Of a DNA stretch of 22,253 bases, positions 1-6,808 are shown piece by piece. A program made the position numbers and the translations under genes. A model generated the notes under the pieces. That model was not told the origin of the DNA. It was given only the letters and a program-made list of their open reading frames with translations, and did not search any database. Position 1 is the stretch's first letter. Each line of letters opens with the position of its first letter. The stretch is from JAVBTR01 sp031556065 (GTDB taxonomy: Bacteria > Bacillota > Clostridia > Christensenellales > Aristaeellaceae), in NCBI GenBank assembly GCA_031556065.1, contig JAVBTR010000061.1, positions 1-22,253 of the forward strand, written 5' to 3'.

Positions 1-106
1 CAAGGGCTCTGCCCTTGGAACCCGCAAAGGGATACATCCCTTTGATCCCATTATGGGATTTTTAAGGGATGAAATCCCTTAAACTGGGTCTGGGACAGCG
101 TCCCAG
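1..106. repeat. Chain of five perfect short hairpins
   Basis: Five inverted repeats follow one another with almost no spacing: CAAGGGC/GCCCTTG (1-17), AAAGGGAT/ATCCCTTT (26-43), ATCCCA/TGGGAT (45-59), TTTAAGGGAT/ATCCCTTAAA (61-83) and CTGGGAC/GTCCCAG (90-106). Loops are 2-3 nt. There is no gene here. Similar clusters occur at 17413-17453 and 22135-22248, so this looks like an intergenic repeat family of the host genome. Function is unknown; it could act as a transcript end or a nucleoid or RNA-processing site. Confidence 0.75.
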
Positions 107-147
107 CGTTTTCCTTATTGCGACAGCCCCTCTAGATGCAAGTCTGT

Positions 148-378
148 TCATGGCCTATACGGTCTTAAGGTTTTTAGGAAAATGCTGCACTGGCAAGGCC
201 CGCTTGCCACCTTTACTTTATAGCTTGTATTTGCCTTCAGCCCTCCGAGAAAATATCCGCGCCAGGTTTCACCCTGCAACATATCGTTAAGATATACGCT
301 GCACAGCTCATTCCGCCCCCAAATAATGGTTGCGCTATTATCTGTAAGAGAAGCTGGCGCAACCCGAAGTTCAAACAT
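148..378 (-). CDS. Small fibronectin-III-like protein or truncated gene fragment
   Basis: This is a 76-residue frame starting 7 nt after the stop of the methyltransferase gene. The pattern SATIIWGR..CSVYLND...GYFLGGLKANTSYKVKV resembles a fibronectin type III fold: a Trp in the B strand, a YLN turn, then the LKANTSY motif. From memory, Clostridial GH28-type polygalacturonases often start with such a module, so this may be the leftover 5' end of a glycosidase gene whose catalytic part is gone. A stop follows directly after the module and no glycosidase sequence is seen further left. The only ribosome-binding candidate is AAGG directly against the ATG, which is poor. Translation is therefore unproven, and it may be a pseudogene. 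Confidence 0.4.
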   Translation of the reverse strand: MFELRVAPASLTDNSATIIWGRNELCSVYLNDMLQGETWRGYFLGGLKANTSYKVKVASGPCQCSIFLKTLRPYRP

Positions 379-384
379 CCTTAA

Positions 385-1587
385 TCAACCCCTGCTTTGC
401 GGCTTTCTCGCTTTTATTATAAACGTAACAGGAAGCATTCTGGCCTTTTTTCCAAAATCGTTGTCCTCGCCTAGGGTGTTTAAAATATCCTCATCAGATT
501 CTTCGATCATTTCCTCAATGACAAACCCGGCCTTAACCAGGGCATTGACATAGGTGGACAGCTTACGATCCGCTAACGCTAAGGTCCCTTCACCAAGGGA
601 GACCGAATACCACGATTCATCAAAATAATTCTTCTTAAATACCAATTGGTCATTTTCCGCTGCAACACATTTGTGGATGGGATGAGACCAGCTGAAAATA
701 AAGATGCCGTCCTGCTTCAGGTAAGAAGCGATTCGGCCAAAGGTACCACCCAGATCGGTTGTCCAACCAATCGCGTAAACAGAATAGACAATATCGAAAT
801 AATTCATCGGTATATCGCATTCTTCTTCCATTGCAGCGCAAACCAGGTTCGCCGATAGGTGGCGTTCCTCAAGGAACTGATATGCTTTGTGGAGCTGGTT
901 TTCAGCCATATCAAGTCCCCAGAGTTCTTTAGCGCCCCTCGACGCCACATATTCCAAGGAATGGCCTGTGCCACAGCCAATCTCCAGAACCTTTTTGCCG
1001 TTCACATCACCAAACAGCTTGCATTTTTCTTCGGAAACGAAGGCCCCGTAAAACGGAAGGGCAGTGGTTCCGATCAATTCATTCCCCGTTGTATCCCATA
1101 AAAGGCGATTCGCCTGGTGGATTGTCTCTTTATTCATATCCAATGAGACCGCATATCCGACTTCACCCGAACCGATAATATTGGGCCGATAATCCGTTTT
1201 CTTCTTCATACCGGAGCCCTCCATCAAAATCAATTTGAAGGCAAGCCGCGGATAGGCTTTCGGTACTATCTCCTTTTTTCGGGCCATGGATGGTGCAAAA
1301 CCATGCCATTGGCGAAACGCCCTTGAAAAAGCGGCCTGGGATTCATACCCATAGCGAAGCGCCGCATCGATGATCTTTTCTCCCTTTTGAATATCCGCTG
1401 CCGCCAGGGTCAGTCGCCTGCGCCTGATGTATTCAGATAAGGGCACCTGCGCCATAAAGGAAAAAAGTCGCCGGAACTCCCATTCAGAGCAATTCATAAA
1501 CTGGGCTGCTACCGAATAATCCATAGTCCCTGCCAGGTTGTCTTCGATATATTCAAGAGCATGGTTCATGCATTTTTGCTGCTCCAC
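385..1587 (-). CDS. AraC-type HTH fused to SAM-dependent methyltransferase
   Basis: The protein has 400 residues. Residues 5-105 form an AraC/XylS DNA-binding region with two helix-turn-helices; the second reads IIDAALRYGYESQAAFSRAF. From about 160 on it is a class I SAM methyltransferase, with motif I VLEIGCGTG at 200-208 and an acidic strand end at GLDMAE (224-229). The family would methylate a small molecule or other substrate; which one cannot be told. The start is GTG at 1587, chosen because AAGGAGGTGAGG lies just upstream. An extended -10 (TGGTATAAT) sits at 1607-1615 on this strand. The usual AraC effector domain is replaced by the enzyme, so it may sense or modify the same compound whose genes it controls. 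The domain calls are firm; the role is inference. Confidence 0.85.
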   Translation of the reverse strand: MEQQKCMNHALEYIEDNLAGTMDYSVAAQFMNCSEWEFRRLFSFMAQVPLSEYIRRRRLTLAAADIQKGEKIIDAALRYGYESQAAFSRAFRQWHGFAPSMARKKEIVPKAYPRLAFKLILMEGSGMKKKTDYRPNIIGSGEVGYAVSLDMNKETIHQANRLLWDTTGNELIGTTALPFYGAFVSEEKCKLFGDVNGKKVLEIGCGTGHSLEYVASRGAKELWGLDMAENQLHKAYQFLEERHLSANLVCAAMEEECDIPMNYFDIVYSVYAIGWTTDLGGTFGRIASYLKQDGIFIFSWSHPIHKCVAAENDQLVFKKNYFDESWYSVSLGEGTLALADRKLSTYVNALVKAGFVIEEMIEESDEDILNTLGEDNDFGKKARMLPVTFIIKARKPQSRG

Positions 1588-1606
1588 AACCTCACCTCCT
1601 TAAGCG

Positions 1607-1615
1607 ATTATACCA
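1607..1615 (-). promoter_or_regulatory. Extended -10 promoter of the HTH-methyltransferase gene
   Basis: On the minus strand TGGTATAAT matches an extended -10 (TGnTATAAT) about 20 nt upstream of the GTG start and just ahead of the AAGGAGG site. No good -35 is visible, as is common for extended -10 promoters. Confidence 0.55.
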
Positions 1616-1832
1616 AATTTCAAGATGATCGTCTTTGCATTCGGCGCTTTTTTGTGCAAACTCGCATTTTGAAGATTCCCTTTAAGAACAAGAATCATTG
1701 AGATTCACCCACAGCCCTGAAATAGCGTATGTTGCACTATTTTGGGGTTTTGTGCGTTTATATGTCTGTGCTGTCTGATAAATAGTATATCTTTCAGCCT
1801 GTCATCCATTTTTTGCGAGGGAGGTGCCCGTG

Positions 1833-1907
1833 ATGCGCAAATGGTTTCATGTTAGCAACAGCGAAGGGGGGCGAGAAAATGATCATGCTCACAGAAAACG
1901 CGAATAG
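1833..1907 (+). CDS. Possible leader peptide 1 (24 aa)
   Basis: A 24-codon frame starting MRKWFHVSNSEGG is preceded by GGGAGGTG at a good distance (7-8 nt), the best ribosome-binding site in this intergenic stretch. It is rich in Arg, His and Lys. It ends inside a second small frame (1879-1941), which itself overlaps the recombinase start. This chain suggests translational coupling or attenuation ahead of the recombinase. Nothing in the peptide itself is recognised, so the call rests on the ribosome-binding site and the layout alone. Confidence 0.4.
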   Translation: MRKWFHVSNSEGGRENDHAHRKRE

Positions 1908-1941
1908 CCTGGGTGGTGTGCCTATATGGCTCGGAAGTTAG
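1879..1941 (+). CDS. Possible leader peptide 2 (20 aa), overlapping the recombinase start
   Basis: This 20-codon frame (MIMLTENANSLGG...WLGS) has GGGGGGCGAG a few nt upstream. Its last 16 nt overlap the recombinase start at 1926 in another frame, ending at TAG 1939-1941. The recombinase start itself has only a weak ribosome-binding site (GGGTGGTG), so ribosomes finishing this frame could re-initiate there. It might be chance; conservation in related elements would decide. Confidence 0.35.
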   Translation: MIMLTENANSLGGVPIWLGS

Positions 1942-3125
1942 ATTCAAAATCCATAGAGGCAAAACGGCAAAAGAGACAGGCAAACCATAGTGACCGCGAG
2001 ATGCGAAAGCTGGAAATCCGCGAAGCGGTGGAATCGCATAAAGCGAACCCCCGTACATACGAAATCCCTCAAAAATCTCGCATTGTCAATGAAATTGCCA
2101 AGAAGCCTATCGTTGCCGGTTATGCTCGTGTCAGCACACAAGAAGAAGCGCAAGCGGAAAGTTTTGAGGGCCAAATTCACCATTTAACAGAAATGATTCA
2201 AAACAATCCGGCTTGGGAGTTTGGCGGTATATTCTCTGATGAGGGCATCTCCGGCACCTCTGTTGCGGGGCGTGAAGGTTTTAAGCAAATGATTGCAGCG
2301 GCAATAGATCATAAAATCGACATGATTGTCACAAAGGATATGAGTCGTTTTGGTCGTAATTGTCTTGAAATTCTAACAAACCTAAAGCTATTGCGTAACC
2401 TAAATCCGCAAGTAGGCGTTCTCTTTGAAATCCCTGGGATGTCCTCCCTTGATGCTAAAAACGACTTGTTGATTATGATTCTTTCGGCCATTGCGCAGCT
2501 TGAGTCACAGCAAAAAAGCGAATCTATCAAGCAAGGCATACGTAATCGCATGAGACTTGGGATTTTCAAATTTTCCGTCCGCAACACCTTGGGCTATTAT
2601 CGTGACCATTTCGGTAGAATTAAAATCGACATGGCCGAGGCAGATATCGTCAGATTTATCTACGAGAGTTTTTTAGAAGGCGCTTCCCCAATGGACATTG
2701 CCTGTATGCTCTCATCCAAGGAAATTGCAACGCCGAAGGGATTGTATGTTTGGCGAGTCGGCACGGTTCTGGGCATTCTTAAGAATGAAAAGTACAACGG
2801 GAACGCCCTGTTTCAAAAATATATCGTAAAGGATTATTTATCTCATAGGACAGTGAAAAATGATGTGATTCCAATGATTATGGCAGAAAATCATCATCCT
2901 GCTATCATTAGTCTGCAAGATTGGAACAAGGCACAAGAATTACTAGTAAACTGGCAACAACGCAAATCTATCCGCCAGCCGATCGAAAATATGAAAATTA
3001 AAAAGGATGTATATTTCCCACGTGTGAAAACGGGCGTACTAAAGGGCTTTTATCTGCTAGATTGCGGATGGACACGGGTTCAGCGGGAACAATTTCTACA
3101 CACAACCATACTGCAAAAAAAATAA
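1926..3125 (+). CDS. Serine recombinase (resolvase/invertase domain), zinc ribbon absent
   Basis: This 399-residue site-specific recombinase acts on DNA by a serine-phosphate intermediate. The catalytic domain spans about 62-205: YARVS with Ser70 as nucleophile, FSDEGISGTS, and the SRFGR motif at 140-144. A recombinase domain (PF07508-like) follows at about 215-320 (NTLGYYRD...ATPKGLYVWRVGTVLGILKNEKYNG). Two features are odd. A charged extension of about 60 residues precedes the catalytic domain. The C-terminus lacks the Cys-rich zinc ribbon and long coiled coil usual in 450-550 aa large serine recombinases, ending instead in GFYLLDCGWTRVQREQF. It is followed after 19 nt by a partner gene. 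It may be the recombinase of a small mobile element or a leftover of a larger one; its attachment sites are not seen. Confidence 0.9.
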   Translation: MARKLDSKSIEAKRQKRQANHSDREMRKLEIREAVESHKANPRTYEIPQKSRIVNEIAKKPIVAGYARVSTQEEAQAESFEGQIHHLTEMIQNNPAWEFGGIFSDEGISGTSVAGREGFKQMIAAAIDHKIDMIVTKDMSRFGRNCLEILTNLKLLRNLNPQVGVLFEIPGMSSLDAKNDLLIMILSAIAQLESQQKSESIKQGIRNRMRLGIFKFSVRNTLGYYRDHFGRIKIDMAEADIVRFIYESFLEGASPMDIACMLSSKEIATPKGLYVWRVGTVLGILKNEKYNGNALFQKYIVKDYLSHRTVKNDVIPMIMAENHHPAIISLQDWNKAQELLVNWQQRKSIRQPIENMKIKKDVYFPRVKTGVLKGFYLLDCGWTRVQREQFLHTTILQKK

Positions 3126-3144
3126 ATTTAAGGAGTCTTCTATT

Positions 3145-3585
3145 GTGAGCACATCGAATTTTGATATTTCCAAGTTAAATCTTCAGGTGATTGATATCTC
3201 AATGAATATGTCGCCAGACATATTCATCAATCTAAGCGGTATTACCTTTACGAAAAAAGCACTGGAGGAATTGAATTACCCTGCGTATGTTCAATACGCC
3301 ATTGATGTGGAGAATAAGGTTTTCGCTGTTAAAGCATGTCGCAGTACAGACAAGGGAGCAGCGCCGTTTTCTAAGCCGCGCGGCGAGCAGACAATCACGC
3401 TAAGCTGTGGCAATAAAAACGTTTTAGAACCAATCCGTGAAGTCTTAAAAACCATTTTAAGGGAAAGCAAACGTTACAAGGTTACAGGTTTTATGCTCGA
3501 TAACAAAACAATGATTTTTGTTCTACCCGAAGGGGCGGAGCAAGCTTTTCGTGAGCAAAAGGAAAACGCTGCCGACTTAGATTAA
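3145..3585 (+). CDS. Recombinase-associated protein of unknown function (146 aa)
   Basis: The GTG start at 3145 has AAGGAG 9 nt upstream and lies 19 nt after the recombinase stop, so the two form an operon. The protein is soluble, with no signal peptide or membrane helix. Recognisable stretches are ISFTKKALEEL-like (GITFTKKALEELNYPAYVQYAID) and VFAVKACRSTDKGAAPFSKP. I recall similar proteins next to serine recombinases in Clostridia, but I know no function. A DNA-binding or directionality-factor role is possible and is inferred from position only. Confidence 0.7.
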   Translation: MSTSNFDISKLNLQVIDISMNMSPDIFINLSGITFTKKALEELNYPAYVQYAIDVENKVFAVKACRSTDKGAAPFSKPRGEQTITLSCGNKNVLEPIREVLKTILRESKRYKVTGFMLDNKTMIFVLPEGAEQAFREQKENAADLD

Positions 3586-3610
3586 CGGAAGTACTGCCCT
3601 AATTTGCACA

Positions 3611-3660
3611 AAAGCTAGGACGAACACTGTAATGCAATGGCCGTCCTAGCTTTATATTTT
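3611..3660 (+). terminator. Terminator after the recombinase operon
   Basis: A perfect 12-bp stem AAAGCTAGGACG (3611-3622) / CGTCCTAGCTTT (3642-3653) has a 19-nt loop and is followed by ATATTTTTT. It lies 26 nt after the stop codon of the partner gene. Confidence 0.8.
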
Positions 3661-3662
3661 TT

Positions 3663-3812
3663 AATGTTCTAACCAATTCAGGCATCCATGAAATAACAGC
3701 AGGCCGTAAGGCCGCTCGTCTGCTCGACGAAGATATGAAGCACTTCATCAGCTGCGCAATTAATTATGAACATAGCCAAATGAGATCAAAAAATCGCACT
3801 CAATTTTTACTC
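3663..3812 (+). pseudogene. Possible remnant of an older element's gene
   Basis: After the terminator a plus-strand frame stays open and reads like protein (GIHEITAGRKAARLLDEDM followed by KHFISCAINYEHSQMRSKN), with no start codon or ribosome-binding site for its upstream part. The composition (RKAARLLDEDMK) looks coding. It runs into an arm-type repeat at 3798. I read it as the 3' remnant of a gene from an earlier insertion at guaA; the family is not recognised. It could also be an open frame by chance. Confidence 0.3.
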
Positions 3813-3813
3813 A
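3798..3813 (+). repeat. Arm-type repeat outside the element (copy 1)
   Basis: ACTCAATTTTTACTCA is the first of three near-identical 16-mers (others at 3987 and 14432). It ends 57 nt before the left core, matching the 60 nt between copy 3 and the right core. It probably binds the N-terminal domain of a related integrase. Confidence 0.6.
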
Positions 3814-3819
3814 GAAAGC

Positions 3820-3866
3820 AAAAGCCCCCCAAAGTCCGTATTTTACAAGGCTTTTGGGGGTCTTTT
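3820..3866. terminator. Bidirectional terminator next to the left core
   Basis: The C-run at 3825-3830 followed by AAAG pairs with CTTTTGGGGG (3851-3860), giving a GC-rich hairpin with TCTTTT on one side and, on the minus strand, GGCTTTTGC. It lies directly beside the att core and resembles the guaA terminator at 14454-14498 (shared TTTACAAGGCTT.TGGGG). Confidence 0.65.
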
Positions 3867-3870
3867 ATGT

Positions 3871-3881
3871 TATTCCCACTC
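3871..3881. other. Left attachment core
   Basis: TATTCCCACTC is identical to the core at 14508-14518. Read on the minus strand it encodes EWE followed by TAA, the same protein end as guaA but with a different stop codon. It joins the older flank (terminator and arm repeat to its left) to the element. Confidence 0.8.
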
Positions 3882-3986
3882 CTTGCAGGAAGATTTGCAG
3901 GTGGTGGTTTTTGTTTGTATGTAAGGGTTTTTCATCACCATAGTTTTGATTTTGGGTCTTATTATTCTGTGTTTTGCCCGGGGTGT

Positions 3987-4002
3987 ACTCAATTTGTACT
4001 CA
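3987..4002 (+). repeat. Arm-type repeat, left end inside element (copy 2)
   Basis: ACTCAATTTGTACTCA differs from copy 3 (14432) by one base and from copy 1 by one base. It lies 105 nt inside the left core. On the excised circle, copies 2 and 3 would flank the core, as expected of arm sites for a lambda-type integrase with an N-terminal arm-binding domain. Confidence 0.65.
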
Positions 4003-4023
4003 CGGCAAAATTATCAGGAGCTA

Positions 4024-5352
4024 TCAATTTGCACCTAAACGGTAACGGCTATTTCTACCTGTGCCATCTTTGATAAGCACGCCTTTTTCCACCAGCTCAC
4101 GTACAATCAGCACAGCAGTAGGCTGCGATACTTTTAGAGCAATTTCAACCTCTTTCCTTGTAATGGTTTCACTTTTCTGAAACAACCCGATAACAACTTC
4201 TTCCCGAGTAACTTGACTGTGTGAACGTGTAGCAGTCGAGGCAGGCTTGTTCGTACTTTTCCCTCCTCTGTTAAAGTTTACGTTGGGGAGCGTCATTTTG
4301 AAAGCATTGTCAGATACTTCTATTTGTGGCATCAAGCCATATTCAGTGTAGCACTCGTTGATTTTCAGCATCCCTGTACCATATGCCTCGATGAGCTTCA
4401 AGCGATAGAATACATTCGCAAGATGCTGATTCCTAAGGACAGAAACGCCCAGCATAATATCATCAAACGAAATACCCCGAACCAAGCCGCCGATGGTCAC
4501 GAGTTCAATGCGATCATCAAAAATACTAATGAGCGTTGAACCGCTGATAGCATACTCACGATGAACGATAGCATTTAATAACGCCTCGCGCAGGGCTTCT
4601 GGGGGATAATCCCGCCTATCGATCCGTTCCAAACCTTCAAACTCTGCCCTGGTGCGGTTAAACTGGTCGATATAGCTATAAGCATCTTCTAGCTGTTCCA
4701 AAAGAGAACCCGTCAGTTCTCTACGATCACGAAACACCGTTTTTTTGCTACCATCAAACACAGCCATTTTGATGGTTGGAACGCACTGATCAGAGAGCAA
4801 CATACCTAAGTTTGAATAAGTACCATCAGCACTTATGATGTTCAGTGTGCGCTTTTGTGCATCGCCAAATTCTATATTTCTTTTTGCAAAATAGGCGGTT
4901 GCTTTATCGAATGTCAACTGCTGATTGATTGAGCGTGCATCTTCATAACAATCACCGCTGGTTTCTTTAATCATGCTTAGAATCAGGGTTTCCGAGGCAG
5001 GAACTGAAGAAGCACCCTGACGTACATATACTCCTTCCGGCCGTATACCTTTGCCAGTAAGATAGTAGGGGCGTGCAGTGCCTCTTTGAATTGTAAGTGC
5101 AATAACTTTTTTGCCTTCTTTATTTTCAACTGCATAATCCATAAACATGGTGGCATCAGGGCGCACAACATCACGAATCATATTGCTGATTCGAAGCATC
5201 GTCTTGTCTGCATCTTCGATACCACAGACATTTCCATCATCTTCAATACCGATATATATGGTACCGCCGTCCGTATTGACAAAGGCTACGACTGCATACT
5301 TCAAATCATCTGTGTACTCCCGTTTGAACTCAATGGTTTTGTTTTCGATCAT
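4024..5352 (-). CDS. AlbA_2/Schlafen-type ATP-binding transcriptional regulator
   Basis: From the chosen start this is a 442-residue protein. An AlbA_2 (Schlafen-like) domain covers about 4-115 (TIEFKREYTDD, AFVNTDGGTIYIGIEDDG, GVYVRQGASS). An ATPase/GHKL-like HATPase_c_4 region follows at about 240-335 (PPEALREALLNAIVHREY, then AYGTGMLKI). A winged helix covers 380-440 (TITRKEVEIALKVSQPTAVLIVRELVEKGVL). The family includes putative transcriptional regulators, and relatives occur in defence islands. The frame opens at 5379, but that ATG would lie about 4 nt from the predicted transcript start and has no ribosome-binding site; ATG 5352 has GGAG 8-9 nt upstream. It has its own promoter (5390-5418) and is the last gene before the left end. 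It could be self-regulator, defence factor or cargo control. Confidence 0.85.
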   Translation of the reverse strand: MIENKTIEFKREYTDDLKYAVVAFVNTDGGTIYIGIEDDGNVCGIEDADKTMLRISNMIRDVVRPDATMFMDYAVENKEGKKVIALTIQRGTARPYYLTGKGIRPEGVYVRQGASSVPASETLILSMIKETSGDCYEDARSINQQLTFDKATAYFAKRNIEFGDAQKRTLNIISADGTYSNLGMLLSDQCVPTIKMAVFDGSKKTVFRDRRELTGSLLEQLEDAYSYIDQFNRTRAEFEGLERIDRRDYPPEALREALLNAIVHREYAISGSTLISIFDDRIELVTIGGLVRGISFDDIMLGVSVLRNQHLANVFYRLKLIEAYGTGMLKINECYTEYGLMPQIEVSDNAFKMTLPNVNFNRGGKSTNKPASTATRSHSQVTREEVVIGLFQKSETITRKEVEIALKVSQPTAVLIVRELVEKGVLIKDGTGRNSRYRLGAN

Positions 5353-5389
5353 CACATGATCTCCGTTCCTAATAATCATTCTGCTAATA

Positions 5390-5418
5390 ATTATAATCAG
5401 TAATCAGCAAATAAGCAA
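5390..5418 (-). promoter_or_regulatory. Promoter of the AlbA_2 gene, with direct repeat
   Basis: On the minus strand TTGCTT (5418-5413), a 17-nt spacer and TATAAT (5395-5390) form a near-consensus promoter. The spacer holds the tandem CTGATTA CTGATTA, a possible operator for the wHTH protein it drives. Confidence 0.7.
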
Positions 5419-5532
5419 TAGACTTGCGAATATTTGTTTAGACGCTTGTTTATATAAGTTTAATCAAACGCATTTTAACCAGGTTTTCAAAACCGAGGTA
5501 TCTCTTGCGTCTTTATTTCAAGCATAGTCACC

Positions 5533-5580
5533 ATATAATCAACAAAAGACTCGTCATTCGAAACGAATCTCTTGTTGATG
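5533..5580 (-). terminator. Hairpin downstream of the lipoprotein gene
   Basis: ATCAACAA (5538-5545) pairs with TTGTTGAT (5572-5579), with further partial pairing inside, and lies about 30 nt after the lipoprotein stop on the minus strand. The U-tract is weak, so it may be a 3' stabilising stem rather than a strong terminator. Apart from this and the promoter above, I see nothing else between 5419 and 5608. Confidence 0.4.
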
Positions 5581-5608
5581 TGATATTTACTTCTTTATTA
5601 GGAAGTGC

Positions 5609-6343
5609 TTAATTATGAAAATCAACGAAATACACAATAATAAAAGGAACTGTCTTTGTTCCCAACAAAGTTGAGTAGGTTTCAGTGGTGCGCTTTGGAG
5701 GAATTCTGCCATAGATAGTTACTTTATCTGTTTCCAGAATTTTATCTGCACCATCATTTAGGCTATATGAAAGATAAACAATTCCATTGTCTTCACCCGT
5801 ATCTAGCAAATAATTGGGATCTCCATATTTTGCGCTAATCTCCTGTAGAATAGTCCCAGAGAAACTCACATAATAATCTTTGTACTTATCAGGATTCCGG
5901 AGAATATCTTTGCATGCAATCTGCGTACAATTTTTCTTGAACTGACTCGTCAGCTCGGTGACATCCACAGTGCTGTCTAGTTTCTGAATAGATTGAACAT
6001 TGCTAGAACCAAAAGAATTATCATGGTATACAGTGAGCGCAAATCTATACATGTTACCTATAGCGGCATCGGAAAGAAATGCTTTTTTTTCATCAGATGT
6101 CAGAGCATCAGTGTATGAAAAAGACCAAAGCCCTTCGTTATAAAAAAAGCCATCATTCGACTTAACCCACACTTTGAAAAAACCATCGTCAAACCCACTA
6201 ATAGCACAGTCGATATAGACCGTTTTGTTGGCACATTCTCCACTAGCAATCATATCGTATGTTACCAAGGGGATTTCATCCGCAAGACAGCTAGTCATAA
6301 ATATAACAAGAAGCGCAATGACCAAATATACTATTCGTTTCAT
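5609..6343 (-). CDS. Putative lipoprotein of unknown function (244 aa)
   Basis: The start at 6343 gives a typical lipoprotein signal: MKR, a hydrophobic stretch (IVYLVIALLVIFM), then TSC as lipobox with Cys19. Upstream AGGTGTGTGGAG supplies the ribosome-binding site; an in-frame ATG at 6379 would spoil the signal peptide. The mature part (about 225 aa) shows two loosely similar halves, each with a YDMIASGECANKTVYID or CKDILRNPDKYKDYYVSFSG pattern followed by beta strands, suggesting tandem OB-like domains. It is predicted to be anchored outside the membrane. It has its own strong promoter, so it is expressed apart from the transfer operon. A role in surface exclusion or host interaction is a guess. 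Confidence 0.75.
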   Translation of the reverse strand: MKRIVYLVIALLVIFMTSCLADEIPLVTYDMIASGECANKTVYIDCAISGFDDGFFKVWVKSNDGFFYNEGLWSFSYTDALTSDEKKAFLSDAAIGNMYRFALTVYHDNSFGSSNVQSIQKLDSTVDVTELTSQFKKNCTQIACKDILRNPDKYKDYYVSFSGTILQEISAKYGDPNYLLDTGEDNGIVYLSYSLNDGADKILETDKVTIYGRIPPKRTTETYSTLLGTKTVPFIIVYFVDFHN

Positions 6344-6369
6344 TCTCCACACACCTATCTTTTTTCTTA

Positions 6370-6398
6370 ATAATATCAACTGTTATATAATTTGTCAA
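6370..6398 (-). promoter_or_regulatory. Promoter of the lipoprotein gene
   Basis: On the minus strand TTGACA (6398-6393), a 17-nt spacer and TATTAT (6375-6370) give a near-perfect promoter. It overlaps the last codons of tnpV, so the lipoprotein need not depend on read-through. Confidence 0.75.
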
Positions 6399-6775
6399 TC
6401 CAAACAGTATATCATTTCACTCTTTACAATTTCCTCGGCTCGATTACGAATACTATTCATTCTACGAACCCATTCCAATTGATCACGTTGTTTCAATGCT
6501 TCGTTCACGCCTTCAGAAAATTGCATCTGCTCAATAACAAGATTCAATCTAGCACTAGCTTGAGTGTCCAGCGTATGCAAATACAGGGATAACTTGCCAG
6601 ACAAGATAAGATTTGAGTAGAATATTGGCCTTGATTCTTTCAAGTAAGCAAGATGCATTCTACCCCAATGCCCAAAGAGTTTGCTTTCTTCCATTTTTAT
6701 TTCTGGAATGTAGTAATCCCCAACAAGGATATAGCTAATGCCGTTCTCAATAATGGTTGGTTGTAAGTTTCTCAT
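6395..6775 (-). CDS. tnpV: TnpV family transposon protein
   Basis: The 126-residue protein matches the TnpV family known from Tn4451-type mobilizable transposons: GDYYIPEI, KLFGHWGRMHLAYLKESRPIFYSNLILSGKL, then the C-terminal LKQRDQLEWVRRMNSIRNRAEEIVKSEMIY. Its function is unknown; it is common beside Mob genes in Clostridial mobile elements. The ATG has AAGGGG about 11 nt upstream and lies 33 nt after the relaxase stop, so it is probably the end of the mobilization operon. Confidence 0.88.
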   Translation of the reverse strand: MRNLQPTIIENGISYILVGDYYIPEIKMEESKLFGHWGRMHLAYLKESRPIFYSNLILSGKLSLYLHTLDTQASARLNLVIEQMQFSEGVNEALKQRDQLEWVRRMNSIRNRAEEIVKSEMIYCLD

Positions 6776-6808
6776 GGTGATAACCCCTTTCGTAATTTAA
6801 GTATTTGC

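Noticed and set aside
1621..1656. TTTGCA...TGCAAA inverted repeat as an attachment site of the serine recombinase module
   Set aside because: The arms are short, the loop is long, and no matching sequence is found on the other side near 3600-3700.
3735..4073. A 112-aa plus-strand frame across the left att core
   Set aside because: It runs through the terminator, the core and into the antisense of the AlbA_2 gene; only the stretch before 3798 might be a gene remnant.
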